64,000 bases of DNA from Actinomyces sp. HMSC035G02 (GTDB lineage Bacteria > Actinomycetota > Actinomycetes > Actinomycetales > Actinomycetaceae), in the NCBI GenBank assembly GCA_001838165.1, contig KV835870.1, positions 11,004 to 75,003 of the forward strand, in the 5' to 3' direction. A program made the position numbers and the translations under genes. Positions 1-8,521 of this stretch are shown here, piece by piece; the stretch's first letter is position 1; every line of letters starts with the position of its first letter. Under the pieces are notes generated by a model. That model was not told where the DNA came from. It did not search any database and saw only the letters and a program-made list of their open reading frames with translations.

Positions 1-57
1 CTCGAAGCCCGGCCAGGCCCCGCAGGCCTCGCGGTGGCCTCCAATCGGGCGGCTCAT
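1..57 (-). CDS. 5' end of an unidentified protein, cut by the window edge
   Basis: Nineteen codons run leftwards from an ATG at 57 off the window edge (MSRPIGGHREACGAWPGFE). A ribosome-binding sequence GGAAAGG sits six bases before the ATG, which supports a true start. It is divergent from the surface-protein gene at 173, so positions 58-172 serve as a shared promoter region. The stretch is too short to assign a family or function. Confidence 0.5.
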   Translation of the reverse strand, partial: MSRPIGGHREACGAWPGFE

Positions 58-95
58 GGCGCACCTTTCCATTGCTAAGCCCACGATAGACGATG

Positions 96-119
96 CACAT
101 TTTCGGCAATGTGTATACT
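96..119 (+). promoter_or_regulatory. Candidate promoter -10 with an adjoining inverted repeat
   Basis: A perfect dyad CACATT-6-AATGTG (96-113) directly abuts a TATACT hexamer (114-119), a good -10 candidate for the surface-protein gene at 173. No clear -35 is visible at the right spacing. A dyad at this position would be a natural repressor or activator site, but no regulator is identifiable. Confidence 0.4.
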
Positions 120-172
120 GACCAATTACCACCCATACCTTTTAACACGCACACCGACGACTGGGGATCATC

Positions 173-2059
173 ATGAGGAAAAGCCGGAGAGTTCTAGCGA
201 CGGGTGCTGGTTTGGCTCTTATCGCTGCGGGTACGGTAACAATGTTTGCGCCTCGCAGCGCACAAGCCGATGCCCAGCCCTTCCCCCTCTCACAATACGT
301 CTCATCAACAAGCACGACGGTGTGCAATACCAACCCTGCGATCACGACCTATCACGGTACCGTCGTACTGAATATTCCGATCACTGCGCTTATCGGAGGC
401 CACGAGGCCGAAATCCGCGCTGCGGCTGCACAGGGACTCTCCCCGCATGACTCGGGCAACAACGACAACCCCGACATCACACTGACCGTGAGTGTCCCTG
501 AGGGAGTCACGTTGGGAACGTCTCCCACGAAATCTACCTCGTCAATGATCGCCTACACCTCGTTCTCGCCCAACGCTGAACGCACACAGGTCACTGCGAA
601 CATCCAGCTCAGGGATCTGAACTGGCGCCAGCTGCTCGACATTTACGATGCAGAGAAAGCCAACCCCGATCAGCACACGATCAAGGTCCAGGTCCCCTAT
701 GCCGTTGGCACAACTGACCCCGCGGAAGCGACTCAACTGGCCAGCGAACAGGTGACCGTTACAGGTACGTTCAACTTCTTCGCATCATCGACGACCCCCG
801 CTCAGGTCTTTAACTTCGATACGAAGACCCTGGCACTCGCGCAGTCGCCTACCGATTGCTTCGCGTCCGCACCAAAACGGACAACGCGCTGGGTTGATGA
901 AGAAGACGGCCACGACTTACAGCCCCCGAAGACCGGGCCGAACTTCTTCCAAGCCGCAGGAATTCCCGACTACGAATTCTCCACTCAGGAGTTGTCTGCG
1001 GATGGCTTGACCGGTATTTACAAGTACAAGAAGGTGTTTGGCTCCCTTCCGGTCAACGGCGACGACCCGACAATTGACACCGATTTTAAGGTCGGCCTGG
1101 AGGGGAACACTCCGACTCAGGCTGAAAAGATCTACGCCGAGAGCAAAGATTCTCTCCTGACCATTGAGAACGTCGTTCACTTGAACGACCTTCGAGGTGG
1201 ACGCATTGCAAAGCTCCTCGAGAAATATGACGAGACACCCAACGCTTTCGACGATATTGCACTGAAGAATGCTCACTTGGGCTTCACAACCCAGATCACT
1301 CTTCCTGAGCAGCTGAAGTTTTCTGACCCCTCGGCCATCTCGGTGACTGGGATTCCCCAGGGCTTCTCAGCGAAGACAGTGGCAGTTAACGGACAGACCG
1401 CAACGGTTACCGTGGACTTCGATAACCCCGATCAGATCACCACCATCGCAGCCCTCAAGGACGCGATGAGTGCGCTTGACGGCGAAGCGGTGATCACCAT
1501 TCAGAAGATTGCTTTCACCGAATCCGCAACTGCCGATACGGATTACCAGATCGATCACCTCACGCAGGGCGTTATCTCGGTTGATGTTGAGAAACAACTC
1601 GGTGTCATCGTCAGGCCCGGGACGCCTTCACCCGCATGCCCTCCAACGATGGACGACTACGACGCTGTCAAACCGGCCGAGCCTCGTCCTGTTGCTGGAA
1701 CAGTATTTGATCCCCCAACGCCCGCATGTCCCCCTACAGACACCCCTTTTTCCGCCGGATGGACGCTCCCCATGACCGGCCCTTCTGCCGGATGGGATGA
1801 AGCTCCGCTCATGAAGCACCCCCTGAAGTTCACGACCAGCGAGGCGCATCCCGACGTGACGCGGCTTTCCATTAAGCCCGGTCCGACGCCTACGCCTACA
1901 CCTACACCTACACCTACACCGACGACGGTTACACCCTCGGTTCCTCCTACGCCTGCAACGCAGCTCGCCAAGACCGGTGCTCTCACCGGCGATGTGCTGG
2001 TGCTCGCTGCCGTGACCGGCGCTATCGGCGCCGCGGCAATGCGGAGGAAGCGCTCTTAA
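173..2059 (+). CDS. Sortase-anchored surface protein (LAKTG signal)
   Basis: A 628-residue secreted wall protein. Residues 1-32 form a signal peptide (MRKSRR, hydrophobic core, cleavage near SAQA). The C-terminus has the sorting signal: LAKTG at 598-602 (a variant of LPXTG), a hydrophobic stretch, and the tail RRKRS. This fits covalent anchoring to peptidoglycan by a sortase, which is not in the window. A Pro-Thr spacer at about 568-590 would span the wall. The body (33-560) has no domain I recognise; two Cys-containing Pro-rich segments (PACPPT) lie before the spacer. A GGGGA ribosome site precedes the ATG and a strong terminator follows the stop, so it is probably monocistronic. The ligand or host target cannot be inferred. 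Confidence 0.85.
   Translation: MRKSRRVLATGAGLALIAAGTVTMFAPRSAQADAQPFPLSQYVSSTSTTVCNTNPAITTYHGTVVLNIPITALIGGHEAEIRAAAAQGLSPHDSGNNDNPDITLTVSVPEGVTLGTSPTKSTSSMIAYTSFSPNAERTQVTANIQLRDLNWRQLLDIYDAEKANPDQHTIKVQVPYAVGTTDPAEATQLASEQVTVTGTFNFFASSTTPAQVFNFDTKTLALAQSPTDCFASAPKRTTRWVDEEDGHDLQPPKTGPNFFQAAGIPDYEFSTQELSADGLTGIYKYKKVFGSLPVNGDDPTIDTDFKVGLEGNTPTQAEKIYAESKDSLLTIENVVHLNDLRGGRIAKLLEKYDETPNAFDDIALKNAHLGFTTQITLPEQLKFSDPSAISVTGIPQGFSAKTVAVNGQTATVTVDFDNPDQITTIAALKDAMSALDGEAVITIQKIAFTESATADTDYQIDHLTQGVISVDVEKQLGVIVRPGTPSPACPPTMDDYDAVKPAEPRPVAGTVFDPPTPACPPTDTPFSAGWTLPMTGPSAGWDEAPLMKHPLKFTTSEAHPDVTRLSIKPGPTPTPTPTPTPTPTTVTPSVPPTPATQLAKTGALTGDVLVLAAVTGAIGAAAMRRKRS
1885..1920 (+). repeat. Hexanucleotide tandem repeat coding for Pro-Thr spacer
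   Basis: Six consecutive 6-base units (gacgcc, tacgcc, then four exact tacacc) encode the Thr-Pro repeat of the wall-spanning spacer. Unit length is a multiple of three, so gain or loss of units would change spacer length without breaking the reading frame. Confidence 0.8.
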
Positions 2060-2078
2060 TTCGCGTTTCATAGTCATA

Positions 2079-2117
2079 GGTGGGGTGCCGGTGAATCACC
2101 GGCACCCCACCTTATTT
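2079..2117 (+). terminator. Rho-independent terminator after the surface protein
   Basis: A perfect 15-bp stem (2079-2093 with 2097-2111) closed by a 3-base loop and followed by TTATTTG. It lies 20 bp after the stop codon of the surface-protein gene. Confidence 0.85.
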
Positions 2118-2174
2118 GGGTGAACAGACGAAACACCACTACCCCTCCGGCACAGTGCGCCACAGCATCCGACA

Positions 2175-2213
2175 ACGAGGCCGGGGCACCCCTGTGGGCA
2201 ACCCCGGCCTCGT
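2175..2213 (-). terminator. Terminator hairpin after the ABC permease
   Basis: A perfect 12-bp stem (ACGAGGCCGGGG at 2175-2186 with its complement at 2202-2213) lies just downstream of the leftward permease stop at 2233. No long T run follows, so termination strength is uncertain. Confidence 0.6.
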
Positions 2214-2232
2214 GCGTACAGTGCAGCCGAGA

Positions 2233-3927
2233 TCAGTGCCCCGGCCAGCTGCGGATCGACGTGAGCGCGGCGACCGAGTAGCGGTCCCACACTCGGCCGC
2301 CGATTCGCACGGCTGCCTCAAGGACGATCACCGACCAGGCAAGGGCCACGACGTAGGCGACCCAGTCGGGCACAAAGCCGAATGACGCCAACACAAGCAG
2401 CACGTAGGACGGGATCTGCAGGACCGCGGTACCCGCGAAGCCAACGAGCTGCAGCAGCATCGTCATCAGGAAGGAACCTGTGCCCTTCGTCGCAAGCGGC
2501 GACGTTCCCGGAGGCTGCACCGGATAGACCCAGCGCGCGTTCACGACGAGGGTCGTGCCGGCCGCGCCCGCGAAAAGGACAACACCCATCACCTGATGGA
2601 ACACGAAATCCGAGGCGCTTGCGCCGGTGACGGCATCGTGAATGAGGTACCCGATAATCTGGGGAACGAGCACCAGGAGGGACCCGACGAGGCGCCCGCG
2701 ACGTTCCTCGCGACCGCTCATACCCGAGGAAACAACGATCCAGGCGCCCGTCGAATCGTATTGCATGAGCGAGCCGGTCGTCAGGCCAGTCGTGATAGGC
2801 ACCAGGTAGAGGAAGATGCCCGCCGAGAACGCAAACGACTGCCCCTGCGACACCAAGCGCCCCATGAAGATCGCAATGATCGGGAACAGCAGCGCAAGCA
2901 CCATGTTCATGTTCAGGCGCGGATCCACGATCCAGTAGCGCAGCGTCCGCGCGGCCAGCGACGCGCTGCGCACACCGAGGCCCAGCCGCGTGAACATGTC
3001 AACGCTGCGCAGGCCGGCGGCTCGCGACTGGGCGGAGCGGCGCCCGCGCGCTTCCTCTTCGAGAGATTCGTCGATGAGGTGGCGCCCCTCGTCGATGGCC
3101 CGCTGCGCGTCGGCGCTGATCTCACCCGCGTAGCCGCTCATGACGGGGCGCAGGACAGCCAGCCATGCCCGCCAACCGACAACTCCGGTCAAGACCGTGA
3201 TAAGGACACGGATCGCCGCGGCCACCCACGCACCCTCCAGCAGAGAGGCGACAACGCCGAAAGGCGCTCCGAAGGGCGTCCACATCGCGACGTTCACACC
3301 CGCCTGGAAGGCCTCAACGGAAAAGTTCTGGGTCAGCAAAGACATCCAGTAGCCCATGGGCGTCAGCACCAGCAAGAACACGACGGCACCCAGAGCGGTG
3401 ACAGCATCCTTCTTGCTCGAGCTATCAAGACGCACCGCGAACCAGGTCCCAACCGCGCGCGCCCAGAGCACCGCGAGAGGCAGCGTCACGACACCGGCAA
3501 CAAACCAGCCGAGTGCCTCCAGCCACTGGGCGCGCCACAGGGCAAACCAAACGGGCAGGAAGAGGATCATGGCGGAGAGGAGTCCGCCGGGACCGACCAG
3601 CGTCGCTGCCGCTAACCCCGCCCCGAGGCGCTTGCTGGGCCCCACGTAGGGCGACAGCCTCACGGGATCGAGAGAGTTGTCCATCGAGGCGAAGATGATC
3701 GGGAGGACCAACCACAACAGGAAGATGAAGGGCCCGACGATCGGCATCACGGGCGCAGCCAGCGAGGCCTCGTCGGAGCGAGCGAGGAAGGCGGTGCCCA
3801 CGAGAGCGGAGGTGTAGATTCCGCCGAAGTACAGGACGCCGAGGACTGCGAGAACGAGGACGACCGTCTGCTTGCGGACGGTGTTCCAGATGATGCGGAG
3901 CTTGAGGCGAATCAGTTGCCCAACCAC
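2233..3927 (-). CDS. ABC-2 type transporter permease
   Basis: A 564-residue integral membrane protein with about ten or more hydrophobic segments in two blocks, separated by a hydrophilic cytoplasmic stretch rich in Glu/Arg (about residues 245-300). The architecture resembles large ABC-2 exporter permeases. The start is taken as GTG at 3927: GGAAGG lies six bases upstream, and upstream codons are an Arg/Pro-rich translation of the ATPase gene read in another frame. The gene overlaps the ATPase by 16 bp, so the two are translationally coupled subunits of one exporter. The substrate is unknown; no permease motif specific for drug, bacteriocin or lipid export is evident. Confidence 0.85.
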   Translation of the reverse strand: MVGQLIRLKLRIIWNTVRKQTVVLVLAVLGVLYFGGIYTSALVGTAFLARSDEASLAAPVMPIVGPFIFLLWLVLPIIFASMDNSLDPVRLSPYVGPSKRLGAGLAAATLVGPGGLLSAMILFLPVWFALWRAQWLEALGWFVAGVVTLPLAVLWARAVGTWFAVRLDSSSKKDAVTALGAVVFLLVLTPMGYWMSLLTQNFSVEAFQAGVNVAMWTPFGAPFGVVASLLEGAWVAAAIRVLITVLTGVVGWRAWLAVLRPVMSGYAGEISADAQRAIDEGRHLIDESLEEEARGRRSAQSRAAGLRSVDMFTRLGLGVRSASLAARTLRYWIVDPRLNMNMVLALLFPIIAIFMGRLVSQGQSFAFSAGIFLYLVPITTGLTTGSLMQYDSTGAWIVVSSGMSGREERRGRLVGSLLVLVPQIIGYLIHDAVTGASASDFVFHQVMGVVLFAGAAGTTLVVNARWVYPVQPPGTSPLATKGTGSFLMTMLLQLVGFAGTAVLQIPSYVLLVLASFGFVPDWVAYVVALAWSVIVLEAAVRIGGRVWDRYSVAALTSIRSWPGH

Positions 3928-4715
3928 GACAGGCCTTCCTCGGAGTGGACGCCGCCGACCAGGGAGGTGAAGCGCTCCCCCAGGTCGCCGCCCTGGGCGA
4001 CCTCGTCGGTGGTTCCGGCGACGAGCACGCGCCCCTTGTCGATGATGGCGACGTGCGTGCACAGCTGCTGGACGGTCGCCATCACGTGCGAGGACAGGAT
4101 GACGGTGCCACCGCGACGCGTGTAGTCGGTGAGAATCTGGCGGATGTTGGTCGCAGAAACGGGGTCCACGGCCTCGAATGGTTCATCGAGGACCAGGACT
4201 CGCGGAGAGTGGATGAGGGCGGCAGCCAGGGCGATCTTCTTCGTCATGCCCGCCGAGTAGTCGCTGATCAGCTTCTTGCCGGCCTCGGCCAGGTCGAGGG
4301 CGGCCAGGAGCTCGTGGGCGCGCTCGCGGGCGACGGAGGCGTCCAGGCCGTGAAGCATGCCCACGTGGACGAGGAAGTCCGGGCCGGAGAGGCGGTCGAG
4401 GAGGCGCATCCCGTCGGGCATGACGCCGAGGAGGGCACGTGCCTCCTGGGTTCGCGCCCACACGTCGACGCCGTGCACGTAGGCGGTGCCGCGGTCGGGA
4501 GTGAGCAGGCCGGTGGCCATGGTCAGCGTCGTGGTCTTTCCGGCACCGTTAGGACCGACGATCCCGTAGAAGGATCCGGTGGGGATATCGAGGGACAGGT
4601 CCGATACGGCGATAAGGTTGCCGTAGATCTTGACGAGGCCTCGGATCGCCAGTGCGATATCTTCCCCGACGGGGGCGGCGGGTGCCACGGGGGCGGCGGG
4701 CTGCGAATCGGACAC
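3912..4715 (-). CDS. ABC transporter ATP-binding protein
   Basis: A 267-residue nucleotide-binding subunit. Walker A is GPNGAGKTTT, the signature is YSAGMTKK (variant of LSGGQ), Walker B is VLVLDEPFEAVD and the switch His is in ILSSHV. The order matches the ABC-2 exporter ATPase family (DrrA/CcmA-like). The GTG at 4715 is preferred because AAGGAG lies six bases before it; a longer form from GTG 4730 would place that ribosome site inside the gene. It pairs with the overlapping permease downstream. The N-terminal 15 residues are Ala/Pro-rich and probably disordered. Confidence 0.9.
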   Translation of the reverse strand: MSDSQPAAPVAPAAPVGEDIALAIRGLVKIYGNLIAVSDLSLDIPTGSFYGIVGPNGAGKTTTLTMATGLLTPDRGTAYVHGVDVWARTQEARALLGVMPDGMRLLDRLSGPDFLVHVGMLHGLDASVARERAHELLAALDLAEAGKKLISDYSAGMTKKIALAAALIHSPRVLVLDEPFEAVDPVSATNIRQILTDYTRRGGTVILSSHVMATVQQLCTHVAIIDKGRVLVAGTTDEVAQGGDLGERFTSLVGGVHSEEGLSWLGN

Positions 4716-4820
4716 GAGATACTCCTTCACGCATTGAAATACCCGCTCATTTTACGCGCGGCACAAGGCAACACTGCGAAGCAAATCTCAGATGACGAGC
4801 TCTGTTCCAGGGCGCACGAT

Positions 4821-5690
4821 CTACTCGCGACTAATCACGACGTGAAGTCCTTGATCCGGGTGATAGGTCCACGTTGCCCGATAGGAGCCCCACGTCTGTT
4901 CCTGAGTACCGTCAATCGCACGGGTAGTATTCATACGCTGCTTTAATGACGCTGGAGCATCCAGCTTCTCGAGAACACAACCGAGGGTGTATGGATTCAT
5001 TCCCGGCTGCTTCTTACCAAAAGTAGTCATCTCCATACTCGAGCCATCAGAGGATACCTGTGCGAAAGGTGCCGCTTCGCAGTCATGAACTGCGGTAGCA
5101 AACTGGCTAGTTTCACCGCCTCCAAGCGCGACTAACGCGACGATCGCAACAATGGTGGCGATAAACCCGGCAAAGAATTTGAGAGCAAACATTCCAAGCC
5201 CGATTTTCCAATGCCGTTTGGCGCGAGGAGTCTCGCGATAACCCGTTCCGCTTTCTGCCGATTCAATTGGATACGCCATGGCGTCGCGGCGATGAGCTTC
5301 CTCAACTTCCTCGGCAGGTACATACATCTGTTCAACAGATACTGGGCGTGGAGCAGGTCTCGCCGAAGTCGCAGGGCGCGCAATGTCGTCACGGCTCATC
5401 TCGACATGTTCCTCAAGTCGCCTCCGGCGGCCGTATGGCGACGAGTCCTGCGAGACGCCGATCGAGGGCTCGTCATAGTGCGCATATTCCCTCTCGGGCA
5501 ACACCTGCTGCTCACGGGGGGCGAAAGGACTCGATTGCGTCGTCGAGAACCCGTTATCCTCATCCGTTCTACGGTACGCCGTACTGGACTCTGTCGGTGT
5601 TGAAGCAGATCTTCCAGCTCCTGGCCGAGGGTATTCCCTAGCGAATTCACCGCCACGATACCGATATGCGTCTGGCATTTGCGCTCCCAT
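4821..5690 (-). CDS. Single-pass membrane protein, MGAxxPDAYR family (paralog 1)
   Basis: A 289-residue protein of unknown function. Residues 1-160 are hydrophilic, charged and low-complexity (probably cytoplasmic); one transmembrane segment follows (about 168-192, LGMFALKFFAGFIATIVAIV), then an extracytoplasmic domain of about 95 residues with two Cys (HDCEAAPF and LGCVLE) that could form a disulfide. The start has GGAGGA four bases before the ATG. It shares MGAQMPDAYR, EYP and REYAH-DE motifs, plus a near-identical upstream region, with the gene at 5884-6666, so the pair arose by duplication. No enzymatic motif is seen. The gene ends about 105 bp before the ABC ATPase start, so cotranscription is possible. 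Confidence 0.75.
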   Translation of the reverse strand: MGAQMPDAYRYRGGEFAREYPRPGAGRSASTPTESSTAYRRTDEDNGFSTTQSSPFAPREQQVLPEREYAHYDEPSIGVSQDSSPYGRRRRLEEHVEMSRDDIARPATSARPAPRPVSVEQMYVPAEEVEEAHRRDAMAYPIESAESGTGYRETPRAKRHWKIGLGMFALKFFAGFIATIVAIVALVALGGGETSQFATAVHDCEAAPFAQVSSDGSSMEMTTFGKKQPGMNPYTLGCVLEKLDAPASLKQRMNTTRAIDGTQEQTWGSYRATWTYHPDQGLHVVISRE

Positions 5691-5728
5691 GAGTCCTCCA
5701 TTGGCAAGAAGCTATCACTTACTCAACA

Positions 5729-5757
5729 AGCGTACCTTCAGATTACTCGCAAAGCAA
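5729..5757 (-). promoter_or_regulatory. Promoter of membrane protein paralog 1
   Basis: Reading leftwards: -35 TTGCTT (5757-5752), 17-bp spacer, -10 TACGCT (5734-5729), then about 38 bp to the ATG at 5690. The same layout and much of the surrounding sequence are repeated before paralog 2. That conservation is the main support for this promoter. Confidence 0.6.
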
Positions 5758-5883
5758 CCAATTTAACTAACACCAAAAAGGCAACAAAGGACAAAAGTGC
5801 AACCAAACGCCCCCACCACAACCAAAGGAACTAAAGCTCCCTACCCTCTCAACCAGAAACAAGAAACGGCGGACGATGGCGCA
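5758..5883. other. Strand-skewed non-coding gap
   Basis: A stretch nearly free of G and T on the + strand (A/C rich), unlike the balanced GC-rich surroundings. It is the 3' untranslated region of paralog 2 and sits upstream of the paralog 1 promoter. No open frame or hairpin with a T tract is evident. Confidence 0.5.
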
Positions 5884-6666
5884 CTAATTCAGAGATAAGT
5901 AGTCGCGATAGTCCATCGAGCCGACCAAAACACCACCACCAGACTCAACAACACCGCGCGACGAGACCGTAAATGAGCTCGACAAATAGAACCCAGCAAC
6001 GAACGCCGCGACGATGAGGAACGCAGAGATGAAGCCGAGGAGAAACATGAGAAGGTCTCCATGGCGCTGCCCGCGGCGAGTGGGACGCTCACGGCGATCC
6101 ATGCGCGAGGCAGCGACACCCGAGCGTCGTGTCGCGCGCTGGGCACGCGTCGCGCCGCCGACTCCAGAGGCCTCTTCAGCCTGTGTTGGCACGGGCAATG
6201 CCGGCGCGGACACGCCCCGTTTCTGAGCTACCTGCTCCCCTGCCGAGTTCACGACGCGCATCGTCGTGCGGTGCCAGTCATGATGGACGGGAACGCCAGG
6301 ACGCTGATCGCCCTCAAAGGCCACCACGGCCTCGTCCAGATGCGCGTACTCGCGCGCGGGAGATTCCACAACGGGTGCGGCCTGCGCGGGGGCGGCCTCG
6401 CGGGCAGCTACCTGGTGCTGCGTCACCGCTGCAGCGTCCTTCGAGGGACGAGAATCATTCGCGGAACGAGGCGCACCGGAGGCCTTGTGTCGAACCACCG
6501 CAACCTCGACGGTAACGACCTGCTCGACAGGAGAAGATTCGGGCGCACGGGACATCGTGGGCAGGCTGGGCTGCTTGCGCAGACGCGCGGGCACAGCGTC
6601 GGCCGGATACTCCTGCGTCACCTGCCCCGCACCGATTCGATACGCGTCAGGCGTCCTGGCCCCCAT
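5884..6666 (-). CDS. Single-pass membrane protein, MGAxxPDAYR family (paralog 2)
   Basis: A 260-residue protein of unknown function related to its downstream neighbour. It starts MGARTPDAYR, has EYP near residue 20 and REYAHLDE near 105. Residues 20-205 are low-complexity, Ala/Arg/Glu-rich and probably disordered, ending in a basic stretch (MDRRERPTRRGQRHGD). One transmembrane helix follows (about 209-232), with a short outside tail of about 28 residues. Compared with paralog 1 the extracytoplasmic domain is missing or reduced. GGAGGAG precedes the ATG. It follows the peroxiredoxin gene on the same strand but has its own promoter in the gap. Confidence 0.7.
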   Translation of the reverse strand: MGARTPDAYRIGAGQVTQEYPADAVPARLRKQPSLPTMSRAPESSPVEQVVTVEVAVVRHKASGAPRSANDSRPSKDAAAVTQHQVAAREAAPAQAAPVVESPAREYAHLDEAVVAFEGDQRPGVPVHHDWHRTTMRVVNSAGEQVAQKRGVSAPALPVPTQAEEASGVGGATRAQRATRRSGVAASRMDRRERPTRRGQRHGDLLMFLLGFISAFLIVAAFVAGFYLSSSFTVSSRGVVESGGGVLVGSMDYRDYLSLN

Positions 6667-6704
6667 AACTCCTCCATCAGTAACCAGCTGTCAGTTTCTC
6701 GACA

Positions 6705-6733
6705 ATCATATGCGCTAGTTACTGCAAAAGCAA
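6705..6733 (-). promoter_or_regulatory. Promoter of membrane protein paralog 2
   Basis: Reading leftwards: -35 TTGCTT (6733-6728), 17-bp spacer, -10 TATGAT (6710-6705), about 38 bp before the ATG at 6666. The region between -35 and ATG aligns closely with that of paralog 1 (5752-5690), including GTTGCTTT and TGGAGGA. Confidence 0.65.
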
Positions 6734-6738
6734 CGGGA

Positions 6739-7212
6739 TTAGTCGATACCGAGCGCCTTACGCAGACGAGCCACGTGGCCCGTTGCCTTCACGTTGTACT
6801 GGGCCAGCGCCACCGTGCCATCGGGGTTCACGACAACGGTCGAGCGGATGATGCCCACGTAGGTGCGGCCGTAGTTTTTCTTTTCGCCCCAAGCCCCGTA
6901 GGCCTCGAGAATCTCGTGATCCGGGTCGGAGGCCAGCGGGAAGGTGAGAGACTGCTTCTCGGTGAAGCGCTCGAGGGCGGCCATCGAGTCGGCGGACACG
7001 CCGATCACCGAGTAGCCGGCACCCTGGAGCGACGCCAGGGAATCGCGGAAGTCGCACGCCTCCTTCGTGCAGCCGGGCGTGGAGGCCTTCGGGTAGAAGT
7101 AGACGACGACGCCGCGCGACGAGGCGGCAAGAAGCTCGGACAGGGACAGGGTTCCCTGAGTGGTCTCGGCGGTAAAGTCGGGGGCCTTGCAGCCAATTTC
7201 CAAAGCGCTCAT
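6739..7212 (-). CDS. bcp: Peroxiredoxin, Bcp/PrxQ type
   Basis: A 157-residue thiol peroxidase that reduces hydrogen peroxide and organic hydroperoxides in the cytoplasm. The peroxidatic Cys lies in STPGCTKEACDF, with the second, resolving Cys five residues on, as in the PrxQ/Bcp subclass. GAPDF-like KAPDFTAE is at the N-terminus and VSADS follows the thioredoxin-fold strand. Length is typical. The ATG at 7212 has a closely spaced GAGG. A tRNA-Leu gene lies immediately upstream on the same strand. Confidence 0.92.
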   Translation of the reverse strand: MSALEIGCKAPDFTAETTQGTLSLSELLAASSRGVVVYFYPKASTPGCTKEACDFRDSLASLQGAGYSVIGVSADSMAALERFTEKQSLTFPLASDPDHEILEAYGAWGEKKNYGRTYVGIIRSTVVVNPDGTVALAQYNVKATGHVARLRKALGID

Positions 7213-7265
7213 GACCTCAGTCTATCGACCACAACCTCCCCGGGGCGACCGGGCACGGGCAACTG

Positions 7266-7346
<81 letters not shown>

Positions 7347-7429
7347 GCGCACCCCAGTCTAACCGATGTGCCCCGGAGCGTCTGCATGCCCTCGCCCACG
7401 TCTCTGGGCGGCGCGCACGCCGGAGGCAT

Positions 7430-8521
7430 TCAGCGCCCGGTTTCGTCGATGGTCCCCTCGCCAAGGACGCGGGTTCCGCGGTACACGACCATTGACTGGC
7501 CTCGCGCGACGCCGCGCGCGCTGCCTTCGAGGACGACGCGGATGGTTCCGGCCGCCTCATCACGCGTCAGCGACGCGACGGGCACGGGGGTGCCGTGAGC
7601 GCGCAGCTGCACGAAGAGGTCCGTGGCGTCGGAGCCATCATCGTCGGAGGCGAGCCAGACGGCGTCCGTGGCAGTAATGCGGGAGATGGACAGGAGCTCA
7701 GAAGCCCCCACGACGACCTGGTTGCTCTCAGGTCTCGTCTCGAGGACGTAGCGGGGGCGCCCGTCAGGTGCGGGAGCGCCGATGCCGAGGCCCTTGCGCT
7801 GGCCGACCGTGTAGTTCCAGTAGCCCTCGTGGCGTCCCAGGACCTCGCCGTCGGGGGTGACGATCTCACCCTCCGAGGCACCCAGGTGAGCGCGCAGGAA
7901 GCCCTGCGTGTCCCCGTCGGGAATGAAGCAGATGTCGTAGGAGTCGGGCTTGTTGGACACGCCCAGGCCGAGACGCTCGGCCTCGGAGCGCACCCACGCC
8001 TTGTTGGGAGCATCCCCCAGCGGCAGGACGACGCGGTGAAGCTCCTCGGGCCCCATGACGGCCAGCACGTAGGACTGGTCCTTGAGGCTATCAGCGCCGC
8101 GGTGCAGCTCGGGCCCGGCTTCGCCGTCGACGATAGCCGCGTAGTGGCCCGTGCACACCGCGTCAAAGCCGAGCACGCGTGCGCGGCTGGCCAGCTCGCG
8201 GAACTTCACGAACTCGTTGCAGCGCACGCAGGGGTTGGGGGTGCGCCCGGCCTTGTACTGGGCGACAAAGTCGGTGATGACGGTCTGCTCGAATTCCTGG
8301 GCGAGGTCCCAGACGTAGAACGGGATGCCGATGATCTCGGCGGCGCGCGCAGCGTCCCCGGCGTCCTCGATCGAGCAGCAGCCGCGCGAGCCGATCCGGC
8401 ATTCCTGAGGCTGCGAGGACAGGGCCATGTGCACGCCGACGACGTCGTGCCCGGCCTCGACGGCCTTCGCGGCGGCGACGGCAGAGTCCACGCCGCCGGA
8501 CAGTGCTGCCAGAACTCGCAT
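7430..8521 (-). CDS. mnmA: tRNA-specific 2-thiouridylase MnmA
   Basis: 363 residues; puts sulfur on U34 of tRNA-Lys, -Glu and -Gln. The PP-loop ATP site SGGVDS is at residues 9-14. The catalytic Cys pair is in NPCVRCNEFVKF and DICFIPDGDTQGFL, followed by the conserved VGQRKGLG segment and the C-terminal beta-barrel domain. The ATG directly follows the TAG of the upstream cysteine desulfurase gene (no gap), with GAGGAA as ribosome site, so the sulfur donor and the acceptor enzyme are made from one message. Length is normal for actinobacterial MnmA. Confidence 0.95.
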   Translation of the reverse strand: MRVLAALSGGVDSAVAAAKAVEAGHDVVGVHMALSSQPQECRIGSRGCCSIEDAGDAARAAEIIGIPFYVWDLAQEFEQTVITDFVAQYKAGRTPNPCVRCNEFVKFRELASRARVLGFDAVCTGHYAAIVDGEAGPELHRGADSLKDQSYVLAVMGPEELHRVVLPLGDAPNKAWVRSEAERLGLGVSNKPDSYDICFIPDGDTQGFLRAHLGASEGEIVTPDGEVLGRHEGYWNYTVGQRKGLGIGAPAPDGRPRYVLETRPESNQVVVGASELLSISRITATDAVWLASDDDGSDATDLFVQLRAHGTPVPVASLTRDEAAGTIRVVLEGSARGVARGQSMVVYRGTRVLGEGTIDETGR

